Made by a program: the position numbers and the translations under genes. Positions 42,470 to 51,240 of a stretch of DNA of 64,000 bases are shown here, one piece after another. This stretch comes from Paenibacillus macerans. GTDB lineage: Bacteria > Bacillota > Bacilli > Paenibacillales > Paenibacillaceae. Every line of letters starts with the position of its first letter. Position 1 is the stretch's first letter. The stretch is from contig NZ_UGSI01000001.1 in the NCBI RefSeq assembly GCF_900454495.1, positions 310,001 to 374,000 on the forward strand, given 5' to 3'. The notes below the pieces were generated by a model that saw only the letters and a program-made list of their open reading frames with translations, searched no databases and had not been told where the DNA came from.

Positions 42470-42830
42470 AAATATGACTTTGGTATCAATTTTGTAACCA
42501 TTATGGAAAATGGTGTAAAATTCCAGCGAAACTTAGCAATTTTTTGCGCGTCTATTATTGACGGAATCGTCCGGCAGGGAAAATGGAGGGGGCCAACCGC
42601 ACCCCGGAATACGGGCCCAGACGGGCCTATAAAGTAAAATACTTCCATCAGCCTAGTTACATGATAGGTCAACTTGGTTAATGATAGAAGTACTTTGAGA
42701 CATGGAGGTGTGGAAGGCCATACTGTTCGTCACCTGCATAGAAAAGGCCGCATCCAAAAGTTATTGTCGGATCAAATCCGAATGAGAGGGCCGGCACCAT
42801 AAAAACAGCGAGGTGAGAACCCAAAATCCG
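42470..42830. promoter_or_regulatory. Upstream region of the polysaccharide locus, with an imperfect inverted repeat
   Basis: AAAGTA-AAAT-ACTTCCATC (42631-42649) faces GATAGAAGTACTTT (42683-42696); with the 4-base bulge removed the arms pair almost completely, giving an operator or leader hairpin. I found no c-di-GMP riboswitch core and no convincing SigA pair, although TATAAA and TAAAAT-like strings occur near 42628-42640. Confidence 0.45.
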
Positions 42831-45077
42831 ATGACAAGACTAATGAGAAAAAGGCTGGCGGTATGGCTGGCGCTGGGGGCGGTCCTGATCGCCGGCGGAA
42901 TCTATCTGGTGCTCCAGCAATTGCCGCCGCCTATTAACAGCTTTAAGGCTGCGGATGGGGCGGAGCTTACATTCCGTACCTCCAAGGATCAATTTATGGC
43001 CTACGAAGGCGATGGCCAGTGGCGGAAGATGTTCGTCAAAGGCGTGAATTTGGGAGCGACGGTCCCCGGCCATTTTCCCGGAGAATTTCCGCTTACCGAA
43101 GAGGATTATTTGCGCTGGTTCAAGCAAATCGACGACATGGGCGCCAACGTCATCCGCATTTATACGGTTCACAACCCGGTGTTCTACAAGGCGCTCGTGA
43201 AATACAACCGCGACAAAGAGGGCGATCCGCTGTACTTCATTCAGGGGATCTGGTCCCCGGAGGAGCAGCTGATCGAGCAGCAGGACGCGTATATTCCGGG
43301 GATCAAGGAAGCTTTTCACAAAGAAATCGAAAAAGCGGTCAAAGCCGTCTACGGGGATTTGAACACCCCGGTTCAGCCCGGCACGTCGGGCGGCAAATAC
43401 ACCGCGAACGCCGGCCCCTATTTGATGGCTTGGCATATCGGCACCGAATGGGATCCGGAGATGGTGGACAACACCAACCGCAAGCATGCCGATGTTCAGC
43501 CGTACCAAGGGCAGTATTTCGGGGCGACGAAGGAAGCCAGTCCCTTTGAAAGCTGGCTGGCCGAGCTGGTCGACGACACGGCCCGGCAGGAGCGCGCTTA
43601 CGGATGGGAGCATCCGATGACGTTTACCAACTGGGTGACGACCGATGTGCTGAAGCATCCCGGCGAACCGCTGTTCGAAGAGGACTTGGCCAGCGTCGAC
43701 GCCACCCACATCAAGCCGCTGGACTGGGAGGCCGGATATTTTGCCGCCTACCACGTGTATCCCTATTATCCGGACTTTTTCCATCTGGACAAGACGCTGG
43801 AGACGATTCCGGACGGGAACGGCGATTACAACACATACAAGGCCTATTTACAGGAGCTTAAGGCTTATTACAAGGACATTCCCGTCATGGTCACGGAATA
43901 CGGCGTGCCTTCCTCGCTCGGCGTATCCCATCTCGGCCGCGGCGGCCGCAACCAGGGAGGGCATAACGAGCAGGAGCAGGGAGAGATCGACGTCTCGCTG
44001 ACGAAGGATATTTACGATACCGGATACGCCGGGGCGATCCTGTTCATGTGGCAGGATGAATGGTTCAAGAAAACGTGGAACACGATGCGGTTTGAGATTC
44101 CGGAGGACCGCCGCGCTTTTTGGCTGAACGTGCTGACCAACGAAAAAATGTTCGGCCTCGTATCGATGGGTCCCGGCAAGGAGGACGAGATTACGATCGA
44201 CGGCAAGCTGGACGATTGGGATCTGCTCCCGGAAGGGGAAGTACAGTCCTGGGACCGGCCCGCGCCCGGCATCGACCGGCTTAGGGTGACGCATGACGAG
44301 GCTTACGTTTACGTAGGGCTCACGCTGAGCGAACCGTTTGATCCCAAGAAGCGCAAGATCGCGCTCGGTACGGATACGCAGCCTGGCGGAGATCAGCCGG
44401 TTGCCGAACTTCCCGGCCAAACGCTGAGCGATGGGCTTGAAGGGCTGATCATGATCGGCAACGACGATGAAACCGAGGTGCTGACCGCGCCCAGCTACGA
44501 TTTCCACCAGCGGCTGTACGGCCGCTACGGCTACTGGATGCTGGAGGATCGAACCGCGCAGGAAAAAGTGAAATTCCAGCCCTGGAAGCTGGCGGTCAGC
44601 CTGACGATGACGCCGCCGGACACCCGTACGGCCCATCCTTTTCAGGACATGACGGTCGGGAAGCTGACCCGCGGCACGTCGAACCGGGGCAGCGAGGATT
44701 TCAATTCGCTGACTTCATGGCAATACAGCGGTAAAGAAATCGAGCTGCGCGTCCCCTGGATGCTGCTCGGATTTGCCGATCCCAGCTCGCTGCAGGTCGT
44801 TGATTACGGGCCTTTGAAAAAGGACCGGACCTTCGGCACGGCGAAGACGAGCGGGATCACCTTCGTGCCGTGGGTGGTGGACCGTGCAAGCGGGCAGGTT
44901 ATAGGCTCCGGCACGGGGAAAGGGACCGCCGGGCCCGGAAGCCGGCAAGGGGTGCTTCAACTGGAGAGCTATCCGAAATACGTGTGGCCCGCATGGGAAA
45001 CGGTGAAATATACCGAACACCTGAAATCCGGATATTATGCGCTGCAGGCATTTTACAAAAGCTTGCCGGAGCGCTAG
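42831..45077 (+). CDS. Membrane-anchored TIM-barrel glycoside hydrolase-like protein with a CBM9/DOMON-like C-terminal domain
   Basis: About 748 residues from ATG 42831 (GTG 42813 is an alternative; GAGGTGAG is the RBS). A single hydrophobic helix (about residues 9-29) anchors the rest outside. Residues 60-400 look like a clan GH-A barrel: FVKGVNLGATVPGHFPGEF, Glu206 in HIGTEWDP as candidate acid/base and Glu356 in MVTEYGVPSS as candidate nucleophile. Residues about 455-740 begin ITIDGKLDDWD and resemble carbohydrate-binding CBM9/DOMON domains. It starts the polysaccharide locus and could trim or modify the polymer during export, like the hydrolases of cellulose or PNAG systems. No exact family name is claimed. 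Confidence 0.75.
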   Translation: MTRLMRKRLAVWLALGAVLIAGGIYLVLQQLPPPINSFKAADGAELTFRTSKDQFMAYEGDGQWRKMFVKGVNLGATVPGHFPGEFPLTEEDYLRWFKQIDDMGANVIRIYTVHNPVFYKALVKYNRDKEGDPLYFIQGIWSPEEQLIEQQDAYIPGIKEAFHKEIEKAVKAVYGDLNTPVQPGTSGGKYTANAGPYLMAWHIGTEWDPEMVDNTNRKHADVQPYQGQYFGATKEASPFESWLAELVDDTARQERAYGWEHPMTFTNWVTTDVLKHPGEPLFEEDLASVDATHIKPLDWEAGYFAAYHVYPYYPDFFHLDKTLETIPDGNGDYNTYKAYLQELKAYYKDIPVMVTEYGVPSSLGVSHLGRGGRNQGGHNEQEQGEIDVSLTKDIYDTGYAGAILFMWQDEWFKKTWNTMRFEIPEDRRAFWLNVLTNEKMFGLVSMGPGKEDEITIDGKLDDWDLLPEGEVQSWDRPAPGIDRLRVTHDEAYVYVGLTLSEPFDPKKRKIALGTDTQPGGDQPVAELPGQTLSDGLEGLIMIGNDDETEVLTAPSYDFHQRLYGRYGYWMLEDRTAQEKVKFQPWKLAVSLTMTPPDTRTAHPFQDMTVGKLTRGTSNRGSEDFNSLTSWQYSGKEIELRVPWMLLGFADPSSLQVVDYGPLKKDRTFGTAKTSGITFVPWVVDRASGQVIGSGTGKGTAGPGSRQGVLQLESYPKYVWPAWETVKYTEHLKSGYYALQAFYKSLPER

Positions 45078-45123
45078 GCGATGGGCCGGCAGATGAAGCA
45101 AACCAAAGGAGGAAATCGAATTT

Positions 45124-46317
45124 ATGGCTCAGCATCTTACCCTGGCTATCTATTTCATTTACGTGTGCCTGGGACTGATCGTTGCTGGTATTGCGCTATT
45201 GTTTTACTTGAAAATCAAGCATTTGCGGATTACGCGCCAAACGAACATGTATCTGCGAAAACATCAAGATTACTTCACCTATATTCAGACGCATTTAAGC
45301 GGCGCGGCCTCGCTGCGGCTGCCGCCCGGGAAGCTCGGGCGCCTGGAGCGGCGGGTGATCCAGCAGCGGATGATCGAGTGGATCGAGCAGTTCAGGGGAG
45401 ATCTGCAGCTTAAGCTGATCGCACTATGTTATGAAGCGGGGTTCGTCGCCGACGATATCAAGCTGCTGGACAGCTTGTTCTACGGCCGCCGGATCGCCGC
45501 CGCCTACCGCCTGGGCGGGATGCGGGCGGCCGAAGCGGTGCCGCGGCTGCTTGAGATGCTGAAGAGCCAGCGGTACAGCCCGCTCAGCATCGTCATCGCC
45601 CGCTCGATCGCGAAGTCGGCGGAGCAGCCTGAGCAGCTGAAGGACATGCTGCGGCATTTGCTCCGCCACGGCAAGCCGATCCACCATCTGGCGGCCGATA
45701 TCGTGATGGAGACACGGCTCGATCTAAGCCGGCTGCTCCCCGAGCTGCTGGAGGAGCAAAGCAAGGATCTGGTCAAAGTCGCTTTGGTGGCCATGTGGGG
45801 ACAAGCGGTTCCCGAAGCGGCGCCGGCGCTGGGGCGGCTCGTCGGGGCGGCCGAGGAAGACGTCCGCACGGAAGCGGTGAAGCTGTATTTAAAAGGCAGT
45901 CCGGAGCTGAAGGACGAAACGATCCGCGAGCTGATGGCGGACAAAAGCGCGGGAGTCCGCGCCGCCGTCGCCAAATCGCTGGGCTCGCTGCAAGCGGCCG
46001 GCAGCATCCCGCTCTTGCGCAGCGCACTGAAGGACGCCAACTGGCAGGTGCGTCAAAACAGCGCCGAAAGCCTGGCAAGCTTAGGCGAAACCGGCTTTGA
46101 GGTGCTGTGTCAAATCGCCAAGCACGGCTCCGGCGACGAACGCGAGACGGCCATGCAGCAAATCGAAAAGACGATGCGGCAGCACCGTGAACAACAAAGA
46201 CTTGACCAAATGGTCGATTTCAACAAAATGAAACTGCTGTACGACCGGTATTTCGGAGCTTCCGAAACGCGCCCGGTCCGTCAACTGGCGGCGGTTAGGG
46301 GGGATTCCACTGCTTAG
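45124..46317 (+). CDS. HEAT-repeat protein with an N-terminal membrane helix
   Basis: A 397-residue protein. One transmembrane helix (about residues 6-28, TLAIYFIYVCLGLIVAGIAL) is followed by a basic juxtamembrane segment and then an all-helical part with HEAT-like repeats from about 95 to 350 (e.g. AEAVPRLLEMLKSQRYSPLS; VRAAVAKSLGSLQAAGSIPLL). The repeats are probably cytoplasmic, given the Lys/His/Arg-rich segment after the helix. RBS AAAGGAGG. It overlaps or abuts the glycosyltransferase gene, so a scaffold role for the synthase is a reasonable inference. Confidence 0.75.
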   Translation: MAQHLTLAIYFIYVCLGLIVAGIALLFYLKIKHLRITRQTNMYLRKHQDYFTYIQTHLSGAASLRLPPGKLGRLERRVIQQRMIEWIEQFRGDLQLKLIALCYEAGFVADDIKLLDSLFYGRRIAAAYRLGGMRAAEAVPRLLEMLKSQRYSPLSIVIARSIAKSAEQPEQLKDMLRHLLRHGKPIHHLAADIVMETRLDLSRLLPELLEEQSKDLVKVALVAMWGQAVPEAAPALGRLVGAAEEDVRTEAVKLYLKGSPELKDETIRELMADKSAGVRAAVAKSLGSLQAAGSIPLLRSALKDANWQVRQNSAESLASLGETGFEVLCQIAKHGSGDERETAMQQIEKTMRQHREQQRLDQMVDFNKMKLLYDRYFGASETRPVRQLAAVRGDSTA

Positions 46318-46324
46318 GGATATT

Positions 46325-47764
46325 TTGCTGATCTACGGGCTGTTTGCCTCGTATTACGTCATAACGGTCAATCTTATCTATTTCTCGATCATGGGTTTTT
46401 CGTTTCGCCAAATTATGACGATTTTCCGGCGCGCGGCATATTCGAAATACAATACGCTGTCCGGCTCCGAGCTGGTGCCGCCGATTTCGCTGCTCGTTCC
46501 GGCGTATAACGAAGAAGTTACCGTCATCGAAAACGTTAAATGCCTGCTTACTTTGAATTATCCGACATACGAGGTCATCGTGATCAATGACGGTTCCAAG
46601 GACAATACGCTCGGGGTACTGCGGGAGGAATTTGGGCTTGAGCCGCTGCCGAATCCGGATATTCGTCAGACGATCGACTGCCAGCCGATCACGGCCGTGT
46701 ACCATAACCCGCAATATCCGCATCTGTACGTGATCGACAAACCGAACGGCGGCAAGGCCGATTCGCTGAACGCCGGCATTAATTTATCGCATTATCCGCT
46801 CATTTCATCCATCGACGCGGATTCGCTGCTGGAGAAGGACGCGCTGATCCGGATGGCCCGGATGTACATGGAAAATCCGGAGGAGACGGTGGCGATCGGC
46901 GGCGACGTCCGCATTGCCAACGGCTGCGTGATCGAAAACGGGGCGGTGAAGCAGGTTTCGCTGCCGCGCAAAATGTGGCCGATGTTCCAGGCCACGGAAT
47001 ACTTGAAGGCGTTTCTCGGGGGCCGCATCGGCTGGAGCTCGATTAACGGGCTGATCATCGTGTCCGGGGCGTTCGGCCTGTTCCGCAAAGAGTACGTCGT
47101 CGCGGTGGGCGGCTACCGGGGCGGTTACCCCGGGGAGGACATGAACATCATTATCAAGCTGCACCGCTATATGCTGGAGAACAAGCTGAAGTACCGGATC
47201 GCCTTTTGTCCGGAGGCGGTCTGCTGGACGCAGGCGCCGGACACGTACCGGATTTTGTCCAATCAGCGCAAACGCTGGGGACGCGGAAACCTGAAAAACA
47301 TGATCGAAAACTACGACATGGCGTTCAACCCGAGATACAAGGTGATGGGGCTTTTGACGATGCCGTACAACATTATTTTCGAGGCGCTGAATCCTTATTT
47401 CAAAATTACGGGGCTGCTCGCTCTGATCGGGTATACGATGCTCGATATGACCCACTGGCGGATTTTGGCCGTGTTCTGGCTGATCAATTTCCTCAGCGGG
47501 TACCTGCTCAGCATCGGCGCGCTCCTGCTGGAGGAACTGGCTTTCAAGCGGTTCAGCAAGCTGTCGGATTTATGCCGGCTGCTCTTTTATTCGGCTTTCA
47601 AATTTTTCGGTTACGCCCAGCTCGGAGGACTTTGGCGGATCCAGGGGCATATCCAGTTTTTGCGCAACAACAACTCCTGGGGCACGATGACCCGGCAAAG
47701 CTGGCAGGACAAGGCGCCGGCGGGAAAACGGGAAACCCCGGCGGAGCAGGCCAAAACCGCGTAA
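46325..47764 (+). CDS. Processive family 2 glycosyltransferase (polysaccharide synthase)
   Basis: A 479-residue membrane synthase of the cellulose/PNAG/hyaluronan type. N-terminal membrane helix, then a GT-A domain with LVPAYNEE, VINDGSKDN (Asp89), the metal-binding DAD (164-166), SSIDAD context, and the processivity motif QRKRW (314-318). C-terminal membrane helices follow from about 340. TTG 46325 is the nearest standard start, but homologous sequence (LLRDILLIYGLF) continues upstream to a CTG at 46310 with AGGGGGG in front, so a CTG start overlapping the HEAT gene is possible. The sugar is unknown; the dehydrogenase downstream suggests an acidic component. Confidence 0.88.
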   Translation: MLIYGLFASYYVITVNLIYFSIMGFSFRQIMTIFRRAAYSKYNTLSGSELVPPISLLVPAYNEEVTVIENVKCLLTLNYPTYEVIVINDGSKDNTLGVLREEFGLEPLPNPDIRQTIDCQPITAVYHNPQYPHLYVIDKPNGGKADSLNAGINLSHYPLISSIDADSLLEKDALIRMARMYMENPEETVAIGGDVRIANGCVIENGAVKQVSLPRKMWPMFQATEYLKAFLGGRIGWSSINGLIIVSGAFGLFRKEYVVAVGGYRGGYPGEDMNIIIKLHRYMLENKLKYRIAFCPEAVCWTQAPDTYRILSNQRKRWGRGNLKNMIENYDMAFNPRYKVMGLLTMPYNIIFEALNPYFKITGLLALIGYTMLDMTHWRILAVFWLINFLSGYLLSIGALLLEELAFKRFSKLSDLCRLLFYSAFKFFGYAQLGGLWRIQGHIQFLRNNNSWGTMTRQSWQDKAPAGKRETPAEQAKTA

Positions 47765-47895
47765 CCTCCGCTCTCCTTGCCGGGGCCGGAAGGGGGCTGA
47801 TATGGCGAAAACAAACTGTTGGCAAGTACCGTGAAGCTTTTCCATTTCATGGTCATTGCTATCCAAAATCTAAGTTTCGAGAAAGGCGGGAATGA

Positions 47896-48708
47896 ATGAT
47901 GCCAAACATAACGGCAGTGCAAAGCGAAGTGGAACAATCCGAAGTGTATGCAAGCATGAAGCAAAGCGTGGAGAAAAACGCCTGCGAGGTCAACGGGATG
48001 GTGTTCATTTATTCCGCGGGCGGACCATCCAATGCGGAAACGCAGGTCCGGGGAATTCTGGATTCCGAGTCGGGGCTTGATTTTGAAGTTTGGAGCGGGA
48101 AAGAGCCGGGCAGCATCGCCGTCCTGTTTCCGGGACAAGCCTTGGACACGGTCCATTTTGAGGGCCTGCGGCTGAAGCTGCGTCTTCAGGAAAGAATTGC
48201 AAACTACCGTCCGCAGGTGGCGGTCGCCGGTTTTGCCGGCCAGGAGGAGATCACGCTGCAGGTGCTGCAGCAGTTGGAAGAAGCGGCCAAACAGAACTAT
48301 TCCGACGATATTCATATTTTTACGAAACACGATACGCCGTTGGCCAAAAGCCGCATCCTCATTGTGGAAGGAGACCCCACCGTACGGGAATTTTTGCAGA
48401 TCCGGCTGGGGATGCAAAATTACGAAACGGTGACGGCCGATAACGGTATTTCCGCGCTGGAGCTGATTGAGAGCTGGAAACCTGACCTGGTCTTGACCGA
48501 GCTCAATCTTTACGGCATTGACGGGCTTCCGTACATCCATCAAATCCAGCGGATCAAAGAAGGCGAAACGCCGAGAATCGTCGTGCTTACCGAACAGCGT
48601 GTCGAAAAAACGATCAGCCTGTGCTTTCAAAGCGGGGTGGACGACTACATTACGAAGCCGTTTTCCCCTGTCGAACTGGACGCGCGGATCCGCCGTTGCA
48701 TTATTTAA
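47896..48708 (+). CDS. Degenerate GGDEF-like domain fused to a pseudo-receiver domain
   Basis: A 270-residue soluble protein. Residues about 35-145 resemble a GGDEF domain by eye: W66-SGKEPGSIAVLFPG sits where RYGGDEFAVLLPG is expected, followed by VAVAGFAG and a helix LLQQLEEAAKQNYSDDIHIF-like end; the GGDEF residues themselves are lost. Residues 150-268 are a receiver fold: RILIVEGD (Glu158, Asp160), then DLVLTELNLYGIDG where Glu202 replaces the phospho-Asp, Thr232 in VLTEQ and Lys254 in TKPF. It cannot be phosphorylated in the normal way and may mimic the active state or bind a ligand. B. subtilis YdaK, a degenerate GGDEF protein, serves an exopolysaccharide operon and is a precedent. RBS AAAGGCGGG. 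Confidence 0.7.
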   Translation: MMPNITAVQSEVEQSEVYASMKQSVEKNACEVNGMVFIYSAGGPSNAETQVRGILDSESGLDFEVWSGKEPGSIAVLFPGQALDTVHFEGLRLKLRLQERIANYRPQVAVAGFAGQEEITLQVLQQLEEAAKQNYSDDIHIFTKHDTPLAKSRILIVEGDPTVREFLQIRLGMQNYETVTADNGISALELIESWKPDLVLTELNLYGIDGLPYIHQIQRIKEGETPRIVVLTEQRVEKTISLCFQSGVDDYITKPFSPVELDARIRRCII

Positions 48709-48750
48709 AGGTAACCTAATCCTATACAGACAAAATGGAGGTTGAAACCT

Positions 48751-50115
48751 GTGAATAATAACTACTATAAACTGTTGAATGCGATTGAGTCGAAAACGGC
48801 CGTGCTTGGTGTCGTGGGCCTTGGATATGTCGGATTGCCGCTGGCTGTCGAGATGGTGAAGCAGGGCTTTCGGGTCGTCGGAATCGATCTGGATGCCGGA
48901 AAAATCGACAAGATTGAGCGCGGGGAATCGTACATACACGATATCCCGTCCGAAACGCTGGCCGCCGCGATGGCGAGCGGCCGGTTTAAGCCGACGACGG
49001 ACTATGCCGTGCTGTCGGAGATCGACGCGGTCAGCATTTGCGTGCCAACCCCGTTAAGTGAAAATCAGGATCCGGATACCTCTTATATCGTGACGGTAGT
49101 GGAGCAAATCAAACGTTATATGAAAAAAGGCATGCTGATTACGCTGGAAAGCACGACGTATCCGGGAACGACGGAGGAACTGATCCAGCGGGAGCTGGAG
49201 AAGCTGGGATATGCCGCCGGGGAGGACTTCTTCCTGTGCTTCTCGCCGGAGCGGGTGGATCCGTCCAACTCCAAGTTTAATACTTACAATACGCCGAAGG
49301 TCATCGGCGGGACGACCAAAGCCTGCCTCGAGTTGGGAACGGCGCTGTATTCCCGGTATGTCCAGACGGTCGTGCCGGTATCCTCGCCGAAGGTTGCGGA
49401 AATGTCCAAGCTGCTGGAAAACACGTTCCGCAGCGTCAACATCGCTTTCGTCAACGAAATGGCGATGATGTGCGACCGGATGGGCATCGACATTTGGGAA
49501 GTGATCGACGCGGCCAAAACGAAGCCGTTTGGCTTCATGCCGTTTTACCCGGGCCCGGGCATCGGCGGCCACTGCATTCCGCTGGACCCGATGTACCTGT
49601 CCTGGAAAGCGAAAGGCTTCCGCTTTTACAGCCAGTTTATCGAACTGGCCCAGTCGACGAACGACAACATGCCTTATTACGTCGTCAACAAAACGTCGAA
49701 AATTTTAAACGAATACGCCAAGTCGGTCAAACAATCGAAAATTCTCGTGCTCGGCATGGCCTACAAGCCGGATATCGCCGACCTGCGCGAATCGCCGGGG
49801 CTTGCGGTGTACGAGCTGTTTAAGGACAGCGGCGCCAGAGTCGATTATTACGATCCTTACGCGTCCAGCTTCCGGGAAAAATCGGGCGGCGTGGTGCATA
49901 GCGTCAGCTACGAGCTGGACAAGTTCAAAACGTACGATTGCTTCGTGCTGGTGACGAATCACAGCAATCTGGATTACGGCGCCATCGCCGAACTGGGCGT
50001 GCCGATCGTCGATACGCGCAACGCTTTCCGCGACTACCCGCTTCCGCACATCTACAAAATCGGCCACTCCGTCCATCCGGTGAACGTGGAAGCCGCAGCG
50101 CTGATTGTCGGGTAA
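48751..50115 (+). CDS. Nucleotide sugar dehydrogenase (UDP-Glc / UDP-HexNAc 6-dehydrogenase family)
   Basis: A 454-residue NAD-dependent dehydrogenase oxidising a UDP-sugar at C6 to a uronic acid. Rossmann motif VVGLGYVGLPLA, the central LLENTFRSVNIAFVNE, and catalytic Cys275 in PGIGGHCIPLDPMYL; C-terminal domain with GMAYKPDIADLRESPG. The GHCIPLDP form is typical of UDP-GlcNAc/ManNAc dehydrogenases (WbpA/WecC type) rather than UDP-glucose enzymes, but substrate is not certain. The start is GTG 48751, with GGAGG nine bases before it. Confidence 0.9.
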   Translation: MNNNYYKLLNAIESKTAVLGVVGLGYVGLPLAVEMVKQGFRVVGIDLDAGKIDKIERGESYIHDIPSETLAAAMASGRFKPTTDYAVLSEIDAVSICVPTPLSENQDPDTSYIVTVVEQIKRYMKKGMLITLESTTYPGTTEELIQRELEKLGYAAGEDFFLCFSPERVDPSNSKFNTYNTPKVIGGTTKACLELGTALYSRYVQTVVPVSSPKVAEMSKLLENTFRSVNIAFVNEMAMMCDRMGIDIWEVIDAAKTKPFGFMPFYPGPGIGGHCIPLDPMYLSWKAKGFRFYSQFIELAQSTNDNMPYYVVNKTSKILNEYAKSVKQSKILVLGMAYKPDIADLRESPGLAVYELFKDSGARVDYYDPYASSFREKSGGVVHSVSYELDKFKTYDCFVLVTNHSNLDYGAIAELGVPIVDTRNAFRDYPLPHIYKIGHSVHPVNVEAAALIVG

Positions 50116-50122
50116 CGGAACC

Positions 50123-51064
50123 TTGCGCAAGAAAGCGGCGCTGCGGATGAGAGTGGCCGGAATCATCGCGCAGCGCAAGCGGTTGGCCGTCATTGTCATG
50201 GGGGGGATGCTGCTGATGCTGGCGGTAGTGCTGACGCTTGTGTTACTCCCTGCAAACGACCCGCAGCCGAAAGCGACCTGGATCTGGGACACCGCGCAAA
50301 TTGAGCAGCGGCCCGAAGAGATCGTGGATTTTGCCGAACGGGAGGATGTCAAAGTCATCTTCCTGCAGATCGGCGGCGGAGTGGGCAATGACAGCTACCG
50401 CCGTTTTATAAGTTTGGCCGCGTCGCATGGGATCGAGGTTCACGCTTTGAACGGACACCCCGAATGGGCGCTGCGGGAGCAGCGCCGGGAGGGGGGCGAC
50501 TTCCTGAATTGGGTGGCGGTTTATAACCGCGGGGTTTCGCCCGAGGAACGGTTCAAAGGCGTGCAGTTCGACGTCGAGCCCTATTTGCTGAAGACGTGGA
50601 CCAAAGAGCGGGAGTCGATTGTCGAGCAGTGGATGGAAGGCATCCGGGCCTGGACGGAAACGGCCAAATACAACAACCTGCAGATAGGGGCGGCGGTTCC
50701 TTTCTGGCTCGATGAAATCGACCACCCTTCAAAAAGCGTGCAGCTGCCGCTCGGTAATTGGATGGTCGACCGGTTCGATTATTTGGCGATCATGGCCTAC
50801 CGCGATACGGCCGGGCGGAGCTACGAGCTGGCGCGAACGACATTGTCCGAAGCCGACCGCCAGAAGAAGCAGGTCTGGGTGGGCGTTGAGCTGGGGGAAA
50901 GCACGGAAGGACCGGGCGTTTCCTTTCATGGACAGCCGCTTGCTTCGCTGAACCGGGAGATGAAGCAACTGGAGCAGCTCGGAGGGCGGCACGCCTCGTT
51001 TGCCGGCGTAGCGGTCCATAGCTATGAGTCGTGGAATAGCAAGCTCCGGCAACCGGCAAAATAA
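50123..51064 (+). CDS. Membrane-anchored TIM-barrel protein, putative glycosidase
   Basis: About 313 residues. A Lys/Arg-rich N-terminus and a strong hydrophobic helix (about residues 18-42) give a signal anchor. The exported part looks like a small beta/alpha barrel: strand-like VKVIFLQIGGGV, VHALNGHPEW, then GVQFDVEPYLL (Asp150, Glu152), resembling the DxE active site of GH18-like barrels, and DYLAIMAYRDTA. The start is uncertain: TTG 50105 overlaps the dehydrogenase, TTG 50123 and ATG 50147 are in frame, none with a strong RBS. As last gene of the polysaccharide locus it may cleave the polymer. Family not identified with confidence. Confidence 0.65.
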   Translation: MRKKAALRMRVAGIIAQRKRLAVIVMGGMLLMLAVVLTLVLLPANDPQPKATWIWDTAQIEQRPEEIVDFAEREDVKVIFLQIGGGVGNDSYRRFISLAASHGIEVHALNGHPEWALREQRREGGDFLNWVAVYNRGVSPEERFKGVQFDVEPYLLKTWTKERESIVEQWMEGIRAWTETAKYNNLQIGAAVPFWLDEIDHPSKSVQLPLGNWMVDRFDYLAIMAYRDTAGRSYELARTTLSEADRQKKQVWVGVELGESTEGPGVSFHGQPLASLNREMKQLEQLGGRHASFAGVAVHSYESWNSKLRQPAK

Positions 51065-51072
51065 CCGATATC

Positions 51073-51098
51073 AAGGCTGCTCCGCAAAGGGCAGCCTT
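51073..51098 (+). terminator. Hairpin at the end of the polysaccharide locus
   Basis: Perfect 8-base-pair stem AAGGCTGC / GCAGCCTT eight bases after the stop codon, but with only a weak T-rich tail. Confidence 0.5.
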
Positions 51099-51193
51099 GA
51101 TTGTATAATTTCTGAACAATTAAACCGGATGAACCTGGCGAAAAATGAGAAACCGGCGTTCCCAAAGGTTTATAAGACAGCCCCTGGCATTTT

Positions 51194-51202
51194 TGCTATA
51201 AT
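51194..51202 (+). promoter_or_regulatory. Extended -10 promoter for the Crp/Fnr gene
   Basis: TGCTATAAT: TG one base before a perfect TATAAT, 39 bases upstream of the start codon. No good -35 is seen, as is common with extended -10 promoters. A TGTGA half-site follows at about 51212. Confidence 0.6.
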
Positions 51203-51240
51203 AGTAATAATTGTGAATCAGGGGAATGGAGAGAGATCTT

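Noticed and set aside
42028..42830. c-di-GMP, c-di-AMP or SAM riboswitch before the polysaccharide locus
   Set aside because: None of the conserved core strings of these classes could be found by eye.
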